The notes beneath the pieces were generated by a model. That model saw nothing but the letters and a program-made list of their open reading frames with translations, was not told the DNA's origin and made no database searches. This document shows positions 26,065 through 35,692 of a stretch of DNA of 64,000 nucleotides, in pieces; the first letter of the stretch is position 1, and each line of letters starts with the position of its first letter. The stretch covers positions 72,689-136,688 of the forward strand of contig JASHPK010000017.1 of assembly GCA_030038095.1 (NCBI GenBank), written 5' to 3'. Source of the DNA: Thermoplasmata archaeon. Lineage in GTDB: Archaea > Thermoplasmatota > Thermoplasmata > Lutacidiplasmatales > UBA184. The translations under genes and the position numbers were made by a program.

Positions 26065-27363
26065 GTGTTCACGCACGAAGTCCGCATACGGGACATCAGC
26101 CGTAATCCGGGTAACGAATGGACCCCGCCCATCGGCGCGATGGGCGGGCCCCCGGCCCACGAACTCTATCGCGACCTCGTGGTCTATGCGGGATTTCGGC
26201 TCCTTCGGGACGGCGAGGGCCGGCCGTGGATCGCCATGCAGGACGGCGAGCGGCGTCGGACCTTCCAGGTCCCGAGCCCCGAGCTACGAGGCGCGCTCGA
26301 CCGGTTCCGGATGCGCCGCAACCTCCGGCCGATCCCCGAGACTGACCTAGAGGACTTCACGCGCATCGTGCAGGCCCGAGTCTCCGACCCGGACATCCGC
26401 ATCCCGAGCCTCCTCGAGACCGCGACCCCGCGGATCGATCCGAACGACGGCTCGTTCCCGGTGTCCGGGGGATTCTCCGCTCCCCCTCGGGGCGTCACCC
26501 CGATCCGCGAGAACGTGCCTGACCCGAAGGAACCGGCGTCACCGCCCGCCGCGGACGCGAGGGTCGGCAGCTTCCTCACCGCGGAGACTCTGGATCCTCC
26601 CCGGCCCGGGCGGGAGGAGGGGCCCCGGGAGACCTCGTACGTCTACGAGAAGGGGATCGCGCGGAACGGGCCGGTCGAGCCAGCCCCGTTGGAGAACCCG
26701 ATCGAGACCCCTTCGACGACCGTCCGACCCGGCCCGTCTTGGGTCATGCACGCGGCCCGTAGCCCCGTCCGCACGAACCCGGAACCGGAACCGGGCCGCT
26801 GGCCGTTGCCCTCGACCCCGGTCGTGGGACCGCCCGCGTGGAAGGAAGAGGGAGTGGAGTCTCGCGACGGGCCAGCCCCGGTCGAGAACCCTGCCCCGTC
26901 ACCGGCGCCGGCGCTCCAGCGGGAGGTCGACGCGCTGCTCGAGGAGCTCGAGGGCGTGCCCGAACGGCGGCCTCGCATCCCCCGTCTTTTGGCCCCCGCG
27001 CCCCCCTGGAGCGAGGGGGAGGAGGTGCCGCCCCCACTCGCGGTGGTCCCCGCGTCGCCCGATTCGATCTCGGGCGGCCGGACCGCGCCGAACGAGGGTT
27101 CCGCGACCCTGCCGCTGTATCTCCGCGTCCTCAAGAACCTCGTGAGCCACGGAGGTTGGCTCGGGACCACTTCCGAGCTCGCCCGCCTCACCGGGGAGGA
27201 CCCCGAGACCGTGTTCGGCGCTCTCCTCCAGTACCGCACCTCGTTCAACCAGAACAACATCGTGGTCGCGACGGTCGAGGTCGAGGACGGCTGGCGCTGG
27301 CTCGCGGTCGACCGCAGCAAGCTCCAGACCGGACGCCCCTCGGACGGCCGCTACGGCCCCTGA
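26065..27363 (+). CDS. Uncharacterised protein with conserved-looking N- and C-terminal segments and a Pro-rich linker
   Basis: Long ORF; N-term YRDLVVYAGFRLL...WIAMQDGERRRTFQVPS; C-term helical region LPLYLRVLKNLVSHGGWLGTTSELARLTGEDPETVFGAL; start uncertain. Confidence 0.6.
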   Translation: MFTHEVRIRDISRNPGNEWTPPIGAMGGPPAHELYRDLVVYAGFRLLRDGEGRPWIAMQDGERRRTFQVPSPELRGALDRFRMRRNLRPIPETDLEDFTRIVQARVSDPDIRIPSLLETATPRIDPNDGSFPVSGGFSAPPRGVTPIRENVPDPKEPASPPAADARVGSFLTAETLDPPRPGREEGPRETSYVYEKGIARNGPVEPAPLENPIETPSTTVRPGPSWVMHAARSPVRTNPEPEPGRWPLPSTPVVGPPAWKEEGVESRDGPAPVENPAPSPAPALQREVDALLEELEGVPERRPRIPRLLAPAPPWSEGEEVPPPLAVVPASPDSISGGRTAPNEGSATLPLYLRVLKNLVSHGGWLGTTSELARLTGEDPETVFGALLQYRTSFNQNNIVVATVEVEDGWRWLAVDRSKLQTGRPSDGRYGP

Positions 27364-27390
27364 CCCGCGCGAGAGGGAGAGAGGAATCCC

Positions 27391-27906
27391 CTAGGGGGCC
27401 GCGTCTTCTCTCGCCCCCCGCTCGTGGGGGTGTGCTGGAGGCCCCGGAGTCCGTTCCATATGGCCGCGATGCGCGCGGGGAGGACGGACGACCAGGACCG
27501 GGCATGGGGCGTTGTTGACCAGCGAGGAGGAGACGCTCCCCATGAGCAGTCGTCGTCCCGGCGTCAGCCCTCGCGAGCCGACGATGACGAGGTCCTGGTG
27601 CTCGACCTCGAGAAAAGCGAGCAGCGCGTCCGCGACGTCGCCGTGGAGGTGCACGGTCCGGAACGACGCCACCTTGCGCGCGAGCGCCTTGTCGTGCGCG
27701 TCGTCGAGCATTCCGGCCAGCGTGCGATTGTCCTCTCCGAACGGTACGAGGCTCTGGAGGAGGGGGTCGGCCGCTTCGGGTCCCTCCAGGTGTACGACGG
27801 CGACGGTGATGGCCGAGCCGAACCGTTCGCCGATCTCGATCGCGGCCTGCAGCGCCCGATGAGACTGGTGGGACCCGTCGAATCCGACCAGGATCTTCCC
27901 GAACAT
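27391..27906 (-). CDS. Universal stress protein (UspA family)
   Basis: KILVGFDGSHQSHRALQAAIEIG...LVIVGSRGLTPGRRLLMGSVSSSLVNNAPCPVLVVR (G-2x-G-9x-GS). Confidence 0.85.
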   Translation of the reverse strand: MFGKILVGFDGSHQSHRALQAAIEIGERFGSAITVAVVHLEGPEAADPLLQSLVPFGEDNRTLAGMLDDAHDKALARKVASFRTVHLHGDVADALLAFLEVEHQDLVIVGSRGLTPGRRLLMGSVSSSLVNNAPCPVLVVRPPRAHRGHMERTPGPPAHPHERGAREDAAP

Positions 27907-28029
27907 CGCCTCCGTCCGCGGGCGAGTCCCTCACGGGTCCCTTCCTCTTGAGGGGAGCGGAGCCTGCCGGGAAGGGAGGCCGAGGCAATCGGCACGAGGA
28001 CCCCCGGGCGAACGGGACCGGGGGTCGGG

Positions 28030-28983
28030 CTAAGCCGAGGGGACCGCGATGACCCGGGGGGCCGGCCGGGCGAGCTCCGCCGCGGGCTTCGGGCGGGTCT
28101 CCGCCTCCATCCGTCCGAGGTGTTCCCAGGTGTAGCGTACCTGCGCCTGGAGCGCTTCGATGTCGGCCGGCGTGAAGTGCCGGAACCGACCCTGCGACTT
28201 CACGTACTCCTCGACCGGCTTCAGCGTGCCGCTCTTCCGGGTGACTCGGTACACCCCATTCTCGACCTCGTAGAGGGGGAAGACGCCCGAGTCGGTGGCG
28301 AGCCGTCCGAGCTCGATCGTCTCCTCCGTGGAGAACTTCCATCCCGGCGGGCAGGGGGCGAAGACGTGGAAGAACCGCGGCCCCGAGAGGGTCCGGCTCT
28401 TCTCGACCTTCTTCAGGAAGTCTTCGGGGAATGCCGGATTGAGCGTCGCGGCGTAGGTGGGGTTGTGGGCGAGGACGATCGCCATGATGTCCTTCTTCGC
28501 CTCGGACTTCCCGTGGCTCGTGGGCCCGACGGGGGTCGTGGTGGTCCAGGCGCCGAGCGGGGTCGCCCCGCTGCGCTGGATCCCGGTGTTCATGTACCCC
28601 TCGTTGTCGTACATCACGAAGATCGCGTTCGTCCGACGCTCGAGCATCCCCGAGAGCGCCTGAAGGCCGATGTCCGCGGTCCCGCCGTCCCCGGCAAACC
28701 CGACGATGTTGAGGTCCTTGTAGCCGAGCGCGTCCGCCGCGGCCCGCAGCCCCGAGATCGACGCCCCGGTCGCCTCGATCGGATTGTCGAGGACGCCGAC
28801 GCCGAGCGCCGTCGTGGGGTACGGCGTGGCGATCACCGTCCAGCAACAGGCCGGGATGGAGAGGATCGTCCGGGGGCCGAGCCCCTTCAAGAGCAGGCGC
28901 ATCGAGAGGGCCGCGCCGCAGCCCGGGCACGCCGCGTGCCCCGAGTACATCAGTTCCGCCGCCGGCAACGTGAGCTTAGCCAT
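28030..28983 (-). CDS. porB: Pyruvate/2-oxoacid:ferredoxin oxidoreductase beta subunit
   Basis: SGHAACPGCGAALSMRLLLK, VGFAGDGGTADIGLQALSG (TPP), MYDNEGYMNTGIQRSGATP, FAPCPPGW. Confidence 0.92.
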   Translation of the reverse strand: MAKLTLPAAELMYSGHAACPGCGAALSMRLLLKGLGPRTILSIPACCWTVIATPYPTTALGVGVLDNPIEATGASISGLRAAADALGYKDLNIVGFAGDGGTADIGLQALSGMLERRTNAIFVMYDNEGYMNTGIQRSGATPLGAWTTTTPVGPTSHGKSEAKKDIMAIVLAHNPTYAATLNPAFPEDFLKKVEKSRTLSGPRFFHVFAPCPPGWKFSTEETIELGRLATDSGVFPLYEVENGVYRVTRKSGTLKPVEEYVKSQGRFRHFTPADIEALQAQVRYTWEHLGRMEAETRPKPAAELARPAPRVIAVPSA

Positions 28984-30157
28984 GGGCCCGTGCCTCCTGT
29001 TCCTCGAGATCGATCCACCGGTTCTCCGAAGGTCCTCCGTGGAGAAGGGCCTCGTACATCCGGCGCACTTCGCCCGGCGTCACGTCGCGCCCTCCGATTC
29101 CGGCGAAGAAGCCGGTGAGCGCCGGCCGGTGCGGGGCGGTGTAGAGCGCCGCGGAGACCTCGGTCTCGACCGGCCCCGTCGCCCCGAACGTGTACGAGCG
29201 GTCGGCGATGCCGAGCCGGTCCACCTCGGCCGCGAGCCGACGGATGCTTTCGGTCGGGAAGGGGCGGAAGAGGCGGAGCTTGGCGAGACCGACCTTCTGA
29301 CCCTCCGACCGCATCTCGTCGACGACCGACCGGGCGGTCGTCGTGGCGGTCCCCATCGTGAGCAGCACGGCATCGGCGTCCTCGACGCGGTAGGTGGTGA
29401 GCGGTCCGCCGTGGTAGCGGCGCATCACTCGACCGTATTCGTCCTCGACCTGCTGGAGCGTCGGGATCACGCGGTCGTTCGCCTTCGCGAGCTCCCGGCG
29501 GAACTCGACGTAGTGGTCGGGTCCCGTGAACGATCCCACGCGGCCCGGCACGCCGGGCACGAGGACCGCCCGCGCGTCGCGCTTGGGCAGGAAGCGATCG
29601 ACGTCAGCCGGGTCGGGAATGTCGACCGGCTCCACGGTGTGGGAGAGGTAGAAGGCGTCCTCGGTGACCATCACGGGCAGCCGGACCGCAGGGTCTTCGG
29701 CCAGCCGGTACGCCATGAGGACCGTGTCGAGCACCTCCTGGTTGCTCTCGGCGTAGAACTGGACCCAGCCGGTGTCGCGCTGCGAGATCGTGTCGGTGTG
29801 ATCGGCGCCGATGTTCCACGGCGGGGCGACGGCACGGTTCACCACGCCCATGATGATCGGGGCGCGGAGCCCCGAGGCCCAGTGCATGAGCTCGTGCATC
29901 AGCAGGAGCCCCTGGCTCGAGGTCGCGGTGTAGGTGCGGGCCCCGAGGGCCGATGCGCTCACGACCACCTGGAGCGCGCTGTGCTCGCTCTCGACCTTGA
30001 CGAACTGCGCGGGTAGCTCGCCCGACGCGACGAAGTCGGCGAGCTTCTCGACGGTGGAGGTCTGCGGGGTGATAGGGTAGGCCGAGATCACCTCGACCCG
30101 GGCGAGCTTCGCGGCGTATGACTGGGCGTAGTTCCCGGAGATCACGATCCGCGCCAT
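28976..30157 (-). CDS. porA: Pyruvate/2-oxoacid:ferredoxin oxidoreductase alpha subunit
   Basis: GNYAQSYAAKLARVEVISAYPITPQTSTVEKLADF, VKVESEHSALQVVVSASALGARTYTATSSQGLLLMHE; start refined to the ATG at 30157. Confidence 0.92.
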   Translation of the reverse strand: MARIVISGNYAQSYAAKLARVEVISAYPITPQTSTVEKLADFVASGELPAQFVKVESEHSALQVVVSASALGARTYTATSSQGLLLMHELMHWASGLRAPIIMGVVNRAVAPPWNIGADHTDTISQRDTGWVQFYAESNQEVLDTVLMAYRLAEDPAVRLPVMVTEDAFYLSHTVEPVDIPDPADVDRFLPKRDARAVLVPGVPGRVGSFTGPDHYVEFRRELAKANDRVIPTLQQVEDEYGRVMRRYHGGPLTTYRVEDADAVLLTMGTATTTARSVVDEMRSEGQKVGLAKLRLFRPFPTESIRRLAAEVDRLGIADRSYTFGATGPVETEVSAALYTAPHRPALTGFFAGIGGRDVTPGEVRRMYEALLHGGPSENRWIDLEEQEARAHG

Positions 30158-30165
30158 GCTCCCTC

Positions 30166-31023
30166 CTAGGCCTCCTCGACCATCTCGATCGTGTGCGGCG
30201 GGCACTCCTTCGCGCAGATCCCGCAGCCCTTGCAGTAGTCGAGCCGGATCACCGGGAAGCCGCGATCGTCGAACCCGATCGCGTCGTCGGGGCAGAACTT
30301 CCAGCAGAAGTTGCACTTCGTGCACTTCTCGAGGTGGATCACCGGCGTAAGGGTCCGCCAGGAGGCGGTCTTGTAGACCTTCTCGCTCGGGACGGTCGCG
30401 AGCGGTCCCTCGGGCATCACGAGGAGCGGAGGCCCGGGCCGCACGCGCGAGCCGGTGAGCGAGTTCGTGCCCTCGATCAGCTTCACCTCGCGGAAGCCGT
30501 CGGCCGCCGCGGCCGCGTTCTCCTTCGGCCGCGCCGGCACGTGGGTCTCGATCGCGTGCTCGACGGAACGGAGGGTCACGACCCCGCTCGCCTGCGCGAG
30601 CGCGCCAAGGACCGCGGTGTTGACGATCGGCTGGGTCACGGACCCGAGCTTGTGGGAGAGCGCGATCCGCGTCGCATCGACGGTGGCCCGACGAACGGAC
30701 GGAGGCACCACGAGCTTTTCCGGATCCTCGCGCGAATTGACGAGGAGAAGCCCGCCGTCCTTGATCCCATCCGTGACGGGCGTCGTCTTCAGCAGGCCGG
30801 GGTCGAGGACGACGACGATGTCCGGCCGGTCGATCGAGGTGCGGACGCCGATCGGCTTGTCGTCGATCCGGGCGTAGGCCGTGACGGGAGCGCCGCGCCG
30901 CTCGACGCCGAAGAACGGAAAGCTCTGGGGCTCCCGGCCGTCCTCGAACGCCGCGTGGGCGAGCAGTTCCGAGGCGATGACCGCCCCCTGACCGCCGCGT
31001 CCGTGGAACCGAATCTCGATCAT
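30166..31023 (-). CDS. 2-oxoacid:ferredoxin oxidoreductase gamma-delta fusion
   Basis: [23 protein letters not shown]...[19 protein letters not shown] (gamma) fused to [12 protein letters not shown]...[12 protein letters not shown] (delta). Confidence 0.9.
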
Positions 31024-31065
31024 GGCCGATCCAAGGGAGCAACGTCGGGGCAAGCACATCAACCG

Positions 31066-31082
31066 CAAGTGAACCGCACTTG
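31066..31082. promoter_or_regulatory. Inverted repeat CAAGTG-AACCG-CACTTG between por operon and ilvE
   Basis: Perfect 6-bp arms, 5-bp spacer, plus an overlapping AACCGCA direct repeat, in the divergent promoter region. Confidence 0.45.
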
Positions 31083-31132
31083 ACGGCGGCGGGCGGCGGG
31101 GAATTATATCGCTTCGATGGCTCGCATCGCGC

Positions 31133-32056
31133 ATGGTGGGGATCCGAGCGCTCAACAAGATCTGGCTCGACGGGAAGCTCGTGGACTGGAACGACGCTCA
31201 GATCCACGTGCTCACCCACGGGCTCCACTACGGATACTCGGTCTTCGAGGGGATCCGGTGCCACGAGACGGCCCGGGGCCCGGCGATCTTCCGCCTCAAG
31301 GAGCACCTCGAACGGTTCCTGAACAGCGCGAAGGTGTACCGGATGGCGATTCCCTACGACCTCCCGACGCTCACCCGCGCGGTGGTCGAGCTCGTGCGCG
31401 CCAACAGGATTCCGACCGCGTACCTCCGGCCCATCGCGTTTTCGGGTTACGGGGAGATGGGCCTCGATCCGACGAAGAGCCCGCTCCGCGTCGCCATCGG
31501 GATGTGGGAGTGGGGCGCGTACCTCGGAGCCGCCGGGGTCGAGAACGGGGTCAAGGCGACGGTATCGAGCTGGGTCCGAATCGATTCGCGCTCGCTGCCT
31601 CCGCAAGCGAAGTGCGGGGCGAACTACGCGAACTCCGCGCTCGCGAAGATGGAAGCGCAGAGCGGCGGGTACGACGAGGCGATCCTCCTCAACTCCGCCG
31701 GCATGGTCGCGGAAGGACCCGGCGAGAACATCTTCCGCGTCAAGAACCGGATCGTGAGCACGCCCCCCGCGAGCTCCGGCATCCTGCGCGGCGTCACCCG
31801 CGACTCGGTGATCCGGTTCGTCGCCGACGAAGGCCTCACGTTCCACCGCACCGACTTCACGCGCGAGGAGCTGTTCACCTCCGACGAGCTCTTCTACTCG
31901 GGCACGGCCGCCGGGATCACGCCGATCCGCGAGGTCGACGGCCGCAAGATCGGCGATGGGCAGTACCCGATCGTCCGGCGCCTGCAGCAGCTCTACGAGG
32001 ACGCGATCCACGGCCGCTCCGCCCGGTACGAGGGCTGGCTCACGTACGTCGAATAG
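31133..32056 (+). CDS. ilvE: Branched-chain amino acid aminotransferase
   Basis: IWLDGKLVDWNDAQIHVLTHGLHYGYSVFEGIR, ANYANSALAKMEAQSGGYDEAILLN, PGENIFRVKN; aattatat at 31102-31109. Confidence 0.92.
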   Translation: MVGIRALNKIWLDGKLVDWNDAQIHVLTHGLHYGYSVFEGIRCHETARGPAIFRLKEHLERFLNSAKVYRMAIPYDLPTLTRAVVELVRANRIPTAYLRPIAFSGYGEMGLDPTKSPLRVAIGMWEWGAYLGAAGVENGVKATVSSWVRIDSRSLPPQAKCGANYANSALAKMEAQSGGYDEAILLNSAGMVAEGPGENIFRVKNRIVSTPPASSGILRGVTRDSVIRFVADEGLTFHRTDFTREELFTSDELFYSGTAAGITPIREVDGRKIGDGQYPIVRRLQQLYEDAIHGRSARYEGWLTYVE

Positions 32057-32147
32057 ACCGCCCCGCCCTCGGTCGGGGCGGGGTCAATCCCGCTCGACTT
32101 AGGCCTTAAGGTCGAAGGCCCCGTCGTACCGGTAGACTGGGACTGCC

Positions 32148-32765
32148 ATGTCGAACGAAGAGGACGTACGGGCCGTTTCGGTGGAACTTCAAAGCGAGCA
32201 TCAGAACATCCTCTATCCTCTCCTCGAGCGCATGGGCACCGTCTCGGCGACGTTGATGGACGGGAACGACGTCGACGCGGAGTACGTGACCACGATGCTC
32301 ACCCTGCTCGGCCGCTACCTCACCGACGTGCACGTCCCCCGAGTGCGAACGCTCCTCAAACCAGCGATCGCCCGCACGGACGTCGCGGCCGGAGTCCGCT
32401 ACCGAGAGATCGTCGGGGACCTCGAACGGGAGAAGGCGTACCTCGAGGACCTGAAGCGCATCCTCCGGTACTACGTCGGCACGCCGTACGCCGGGCGGAT
32501 CATCCTCGCCTCCATGCTGCGGACGGGCGTGGTCTCGGGCCGGACCTGGGCGAAGTACGAGGAGGAGTTCGCGGGGCGGTTCCTGTCGGGCTCCCTGGGC
32601 GAGGAGGCGGACCGGACCCTCCGGGCCTCGGTCGCCGCCTGCCACGAGATCGCGAGCGCGCTGGAGCACGACGTCCGGGAATTCACCGCGCGTCCGGTCC
32701 CATCCCACAAGACGAACGGAGCGCCGCCGTCCGCGCCGCCCCGCATGGCGGCCCCGACCAGCTGA
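32148..32765 (+). CDS. Uncharacterised alpha-helical protein
   Basis: ORF with plausible codon usage; predominantly helical-looking sequence; possible hemerythrin-like EHQNILYPLLERM is only weak. Confidence 0.6.
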   Translation: MSNEEDVRAVSVELQSEHQNILYPLLERMGTVSATLMDGNDVDAEYVTTMLTLLGRYLTDVHVPRVRTLLKPAIARTDVAAGVRYREIVGDLEREKAYLEDLKRILRYYVGTPYAGRIILASMLRTGVVSGRTWAKYEEEFAGRFLSGSLGEEADRTLRASVAACHEIASALEHDVREFTARPVPSHKTNGAPPSAPPRMAAPTS

Positions 32766-32813
32766 GCCGCTGCCTCGAGAGGAGTTTCGCGCTCGGCCGC
32801 CTTCGGCGTCGCG

Positions 32814-33677
32814 TCAACGCACCGTGAGCCCGAGCCAGACCATCCGACCGGCCGCTCCGAGGAGCCGGAGCGCGGGGACTTGGGCCATCCATATCGGATA
32901 GCGGCTGACCTCGCGAAATCCCATCGCCTCGTAGACCGGGCGCCCCATCGCCGAGGCCTGCAGATAGCCGACCCGGGCGCCCGCCCTCCGTCCGGCCTCG
33001 AGGGCCGCCCACGTCATGGCCGCGCCGTACCCCCGCCGGCGAGCTTCCGGCACCGTCGCGACGAACGAGATCCCGGCGACCCCTTCGCTCAGGTACAGCA
33101 GGGAGGAGGCCACCGGTCGACCCCCGACGTATCCGACGAAGAAACGCGGGATCGAACGGCCCGCCTCCGGATCCGAACGGAGCCTCGGCATCGCGACGCG
33201 CAGGATCCAGCGAGGGATGCGGAAGCCGGCGCCGGCCGCATAGCGGAACGCCCGGAGATCCGCCTCGCTCGCGACCTCCCGCACTTCCAGGCCGCTCGGA
33301 ACGGGGGGCGCCGGTGGGATCGGATCGAGGAGGAGGCCCGGGTCCGTCTCACCGGGGTGCAGGCCCCCGCGCTCCGCGGCCGTCCGGACCTCGCCGAGCG
33401 TCTCGGGGATCGCCACCACCTTCCACGGGGTTCCGGGTCCGAAGAACTCGGCGGCGATCGCGAGGAGCGGGGCGACCTCCGTGCCGGGGATCGTAACGAA
33501 AAGCGAGTTCGTGAGCGAGGAGGGGATCGCGTTCGAGAACGCGCTCGCGCCGGGCCAGTCCCGGCGACGGGCGTTGGGCCCGAGCCGGATTAGGGCCCAC
33601 GCGCCGTCGATCGTGTTCCGGTGACAGGCGGCGACGGTCGCCCGCTCCTCAGGGCTCGGCTCGGCTGGGGACGCCAC
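32814..33677 (-). CDS. GNAT family N-acetyltransferase
   Basis: GISFVATVPEARRRGYGAAMTWAALEAGRRAGARVGYLQASAMGRPVYEAMGFREV. Confidence 0.75.
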   Translation of the reverse strand: MASPAEPSPEERATVAACHRNTIDGAWALIRLGPNARRRDWPGASAFSNAIPSSLTNSLFVTIPGTEVAPLLAIAAEFFGPGTPWKVVAIPETLGEVRTAAERGGLHPGETDPGLLLDPIPPAPPVPSGLEVREVASEADLRAFRYAAGAGFRIPRWILRVAMPRLRSDPEAGRSIPRFFVGYVGGRPVASSLLYLSEGVAGISFVATVPEARRRGYGAAMTWAALEAGRRAGARVGYLQASAMGRPVYEAMGFREVSRYPIWMAQVPALRLLGAAGRMVWLGLTVR

Positions 33678-33795
33678 AGCTCGTCGCGAGAGGCCGAACC
33701 TGCTTGACCTCTGCGCTCGAGACGCCGCTGCGGGCCGGGGACCCGCGGCGCCGAGAACGCAGGCTTAAGTCGTCGGCTCCTTCTGTGGCCTGGCC

Positions 33796-34074
33796 ATGGG
33801 GCTCATCGAGCTGTTCATCGCGGTGCTCATCGCCGGGATCTCCGTCGTGAACGCCGCGGTGCCTCTCGGGGCCTGGTTCCGGGCTCGGGACGCCCGGTTC
33901 CTGCTCATCACCGGGGCCAACGCGATGCTCGCGGCCCTCGGGGGGGTATGGATCTGGGGCCAGCTCCCCGTCAGCCCTCCCGGGTACGCCTCGGTCGGGC
34001 TTCCGGTCCTCCTGATCGTGCTCCTGGCCACGCTGCTGTGGCTCGCCTCCAGCCTCTGGCGCCGCCGCGTATAG
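33796..34074 (+). CDS. Small membrane protein (three predicted TM helices)
   Basis: LIELFIAVLIAGISVVNAAVPLGAW...; cttaag box about 30 nt upstream. Confidence 0.6.
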   Translation: MGLIELFIAVLIAGISVVNAAVPLGAWFRARDARFLLITGANAMLAALGGVWIWGQLPVSPPGYASVGLPVLLIVLLATLLWLASSLWRRRV

Positions 34075-34077
34075 CCG

Positions 34078-34605
34078 ATGGAGGACGAACTCCTCGCGCT
34101 TGAGACCCGGCGTCGGATCTTCGAGGCCGCCCGCACCGCGCCCGGGAGCGGCGCCCGGGAGATCCAGCGCGCCGCGGGGACCGCCTGGGGGGAGACCGTG
34201 TACCACCTCGAGCGCCTCACCGAGGCCGGCCTCCTCCACCGGGAGCGGACCGAGCATCAGGACCATTACTTCGCGGCCACCGTGCCGCTCGGGGATCGGA
34301 ACCTGCTGCGCCTGAGCCGATCGCGGTCCGCCCGCCGCGTGCTCGTCACGCTGCTCGAGACCCCGTCCCTCACCGTTCCGGACCTCTCCCAGCGGACGGG
34401 ACTGAGCGCCGGTCGGCTGAGCGTTCACCTCCGGCGCATGCTCGAGACCGGGATCGCCCGCGCCGGTCGGCAGGGACGGTATCGCACCTTCGAGATCGTG
34501 GACCGGGACCGGGTGGCCCGAGTGCTGATCACCTATCGCCGGGGACTCGCGGACGCGTGGATCGACGGGGCGCTCGACACGTGGGCGGAGCTGTTCCGTC
34601 CCTGA
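34078..34605 (+). CDS. Tandem winged-helix transcriptional regulator
   Basis: GARE IQRAAGTAWGETVYHLERLTEAGLLHRER and LTVPDLSQRTGLSAGRLSVHLRRMLETGIARAGRQGRYRTFEI. Confidence 0.75.
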   Translation: MEDELLALETRRRIFEAARTAPGSGAREIQRAAGTAWGETVYHLERLTEAGLLHRERTEHQDHYFAATVPLGDRNLLRLSRSRSARRVLVTLLETPSLTVPDLSQRTGLSAGRLSVHLRRMLETGIARAGRQGRYRTFEIVDRDRVARVLITYRRGLADAWIDGALDTWAELFRP

Positions 34606-34681
34606 TCGGACGCCTTTGGACCAACCGATTCCGCGGTTGAACCAAAAAGGAGGTCCTTCCCGAAGGACCTCGGTCTCTCCG

Positions 34682-35692
34682 ATGGAACGTCGGCGGACCT
34701 CGGGTGCGGGGAGGACGAGCGGGGCGTTCCTTCCGTGGCTTTCGATCGCTTCGGCCCTTGTGCTCGTCCTGCTCTACGTCGCGCCGGCCGCCAGCGCGGC
34801 CGGCGCTTCCCCTTCCCGGCCCTCGATGGGAACGGCGTCCTGGCCGACCGCGGGATCTTCCTGGTCGAACGGGGTCGTTCTTTGCGTGTTCGCGCCGACC
34901 TCTCCCCTGGTCTCGGTCTCCGCGTCCGACCTCGCGAACTCGGGGATGACCGTGGGGATCGCCTCGGTCGAGGAGATCTCGGCCTCGGGCGCGGTGATCG
35001 GAACGACCCCCTCCGCGGGGATCGGCTGGACGGTCACCAACCGCTCGAGCGCTCTCTGGTACGACGAGTCGTACGCAGCCACCCTCCGCGTCGCCCCCTC
35101 CTCCACCGCCAGCTCGTCGCTCGGGACCGTGGACCTGACCCTCGACTTCGTCCTGCCGGTCTCGTACGTCGAGGGGGTCACCGAGAACCTCTCCGCGGTC
35201 ACGATGCAGCTGGGGGTGACGGGCTGGCCCTGGCAGGCAAGCGCCGATCACCTCGTCGTCAACCTCGCGCTCTCCCACGCCTTCGCCGGCACCGAGCATT
35301 TCACCCCGCCGAACTCCACCGGTGCGCTCGTCGCCAGCGTGTCGAACCAGTCGGGACGCGCCCTCGAGTACTTCGCCCCGGAATCCGAGGGGATCGTCCA
35401 GGGGACGACCGGGCCGGCCACCAGCGCGACGGTCGCGCCCAACTGGAGCGTGAGCCCTTCGGCGGTCTCCGTCGCGCTCGCCGTGGCAAGCTCGGTCGCG
35501 GAGTTCCAGTCGTTCAACTACACCGCGCACGTCGGGGTGTTCCTTCCGGCCACGATCGCCGGCATCCCGCTCTCCGACTACGCCGCCGTCGGCGCGGTCG
35601 CGGCCTTGATCGTCGTGGGGGTCGGACTGACCGTCCGGCGCGCCCGCCAGCGGCCCTCGGACCTCGTCTATGCAGAGGAGGAAGACGCATGA
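34682..35692 (+). CDS. Secreted/membrane-anchored protein of unknown function
   Basis: N-terminal hydrophobic signal (WLSIASALVLVLLYVAPAASAAGA) and C-terminal TM (YAAVGAVAALIVVGVGLTV) with basic tail. Confidence 0.65.
   Translation: MERRRTSGAGRTSGAFLPWLSIASALVLVLLYVAPAASAAGASPSRPSMGTASWPTAGSSWSNGVVLCVFAPTSPLVSVSASDLANSGMTVGIASVEEISASGAVIGTTPSAGIGWTVTNRSSALWYDESYAATLRVAPSSTASSSLGTVDLTLDFVLPVSYVEGVTENLSAVTMQLGVTGWPWQASADHLVVNLALSHAFAGTEHFTPPNSTGALVASVSNQSGRALEYFAPESEGIVQGTTGPATSATVAPNWSVSPSAVSVALAVASSVAEFQSFNYTAHVGVFLPATIAGIPLSDYAAVGAVAALIVVGVGLTVRRARQRPSDLVYAEEEDA

Noticed and set aside
28976-32011. 1011-aa ORF starting in front of porA
   Set aside because: Only the last part (28976-30157) is porA; the upstream extension overlaps the gamma-delta gene and ilvE in the wrong frame or strand.
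32148-32765. Hemerythrin-like call for the 205-aa protein
   Set aside because: One EHQNILYPLLERM segment is suggestive, but the full set of His/Glu ligands is not evident, so left as uncharacterised.
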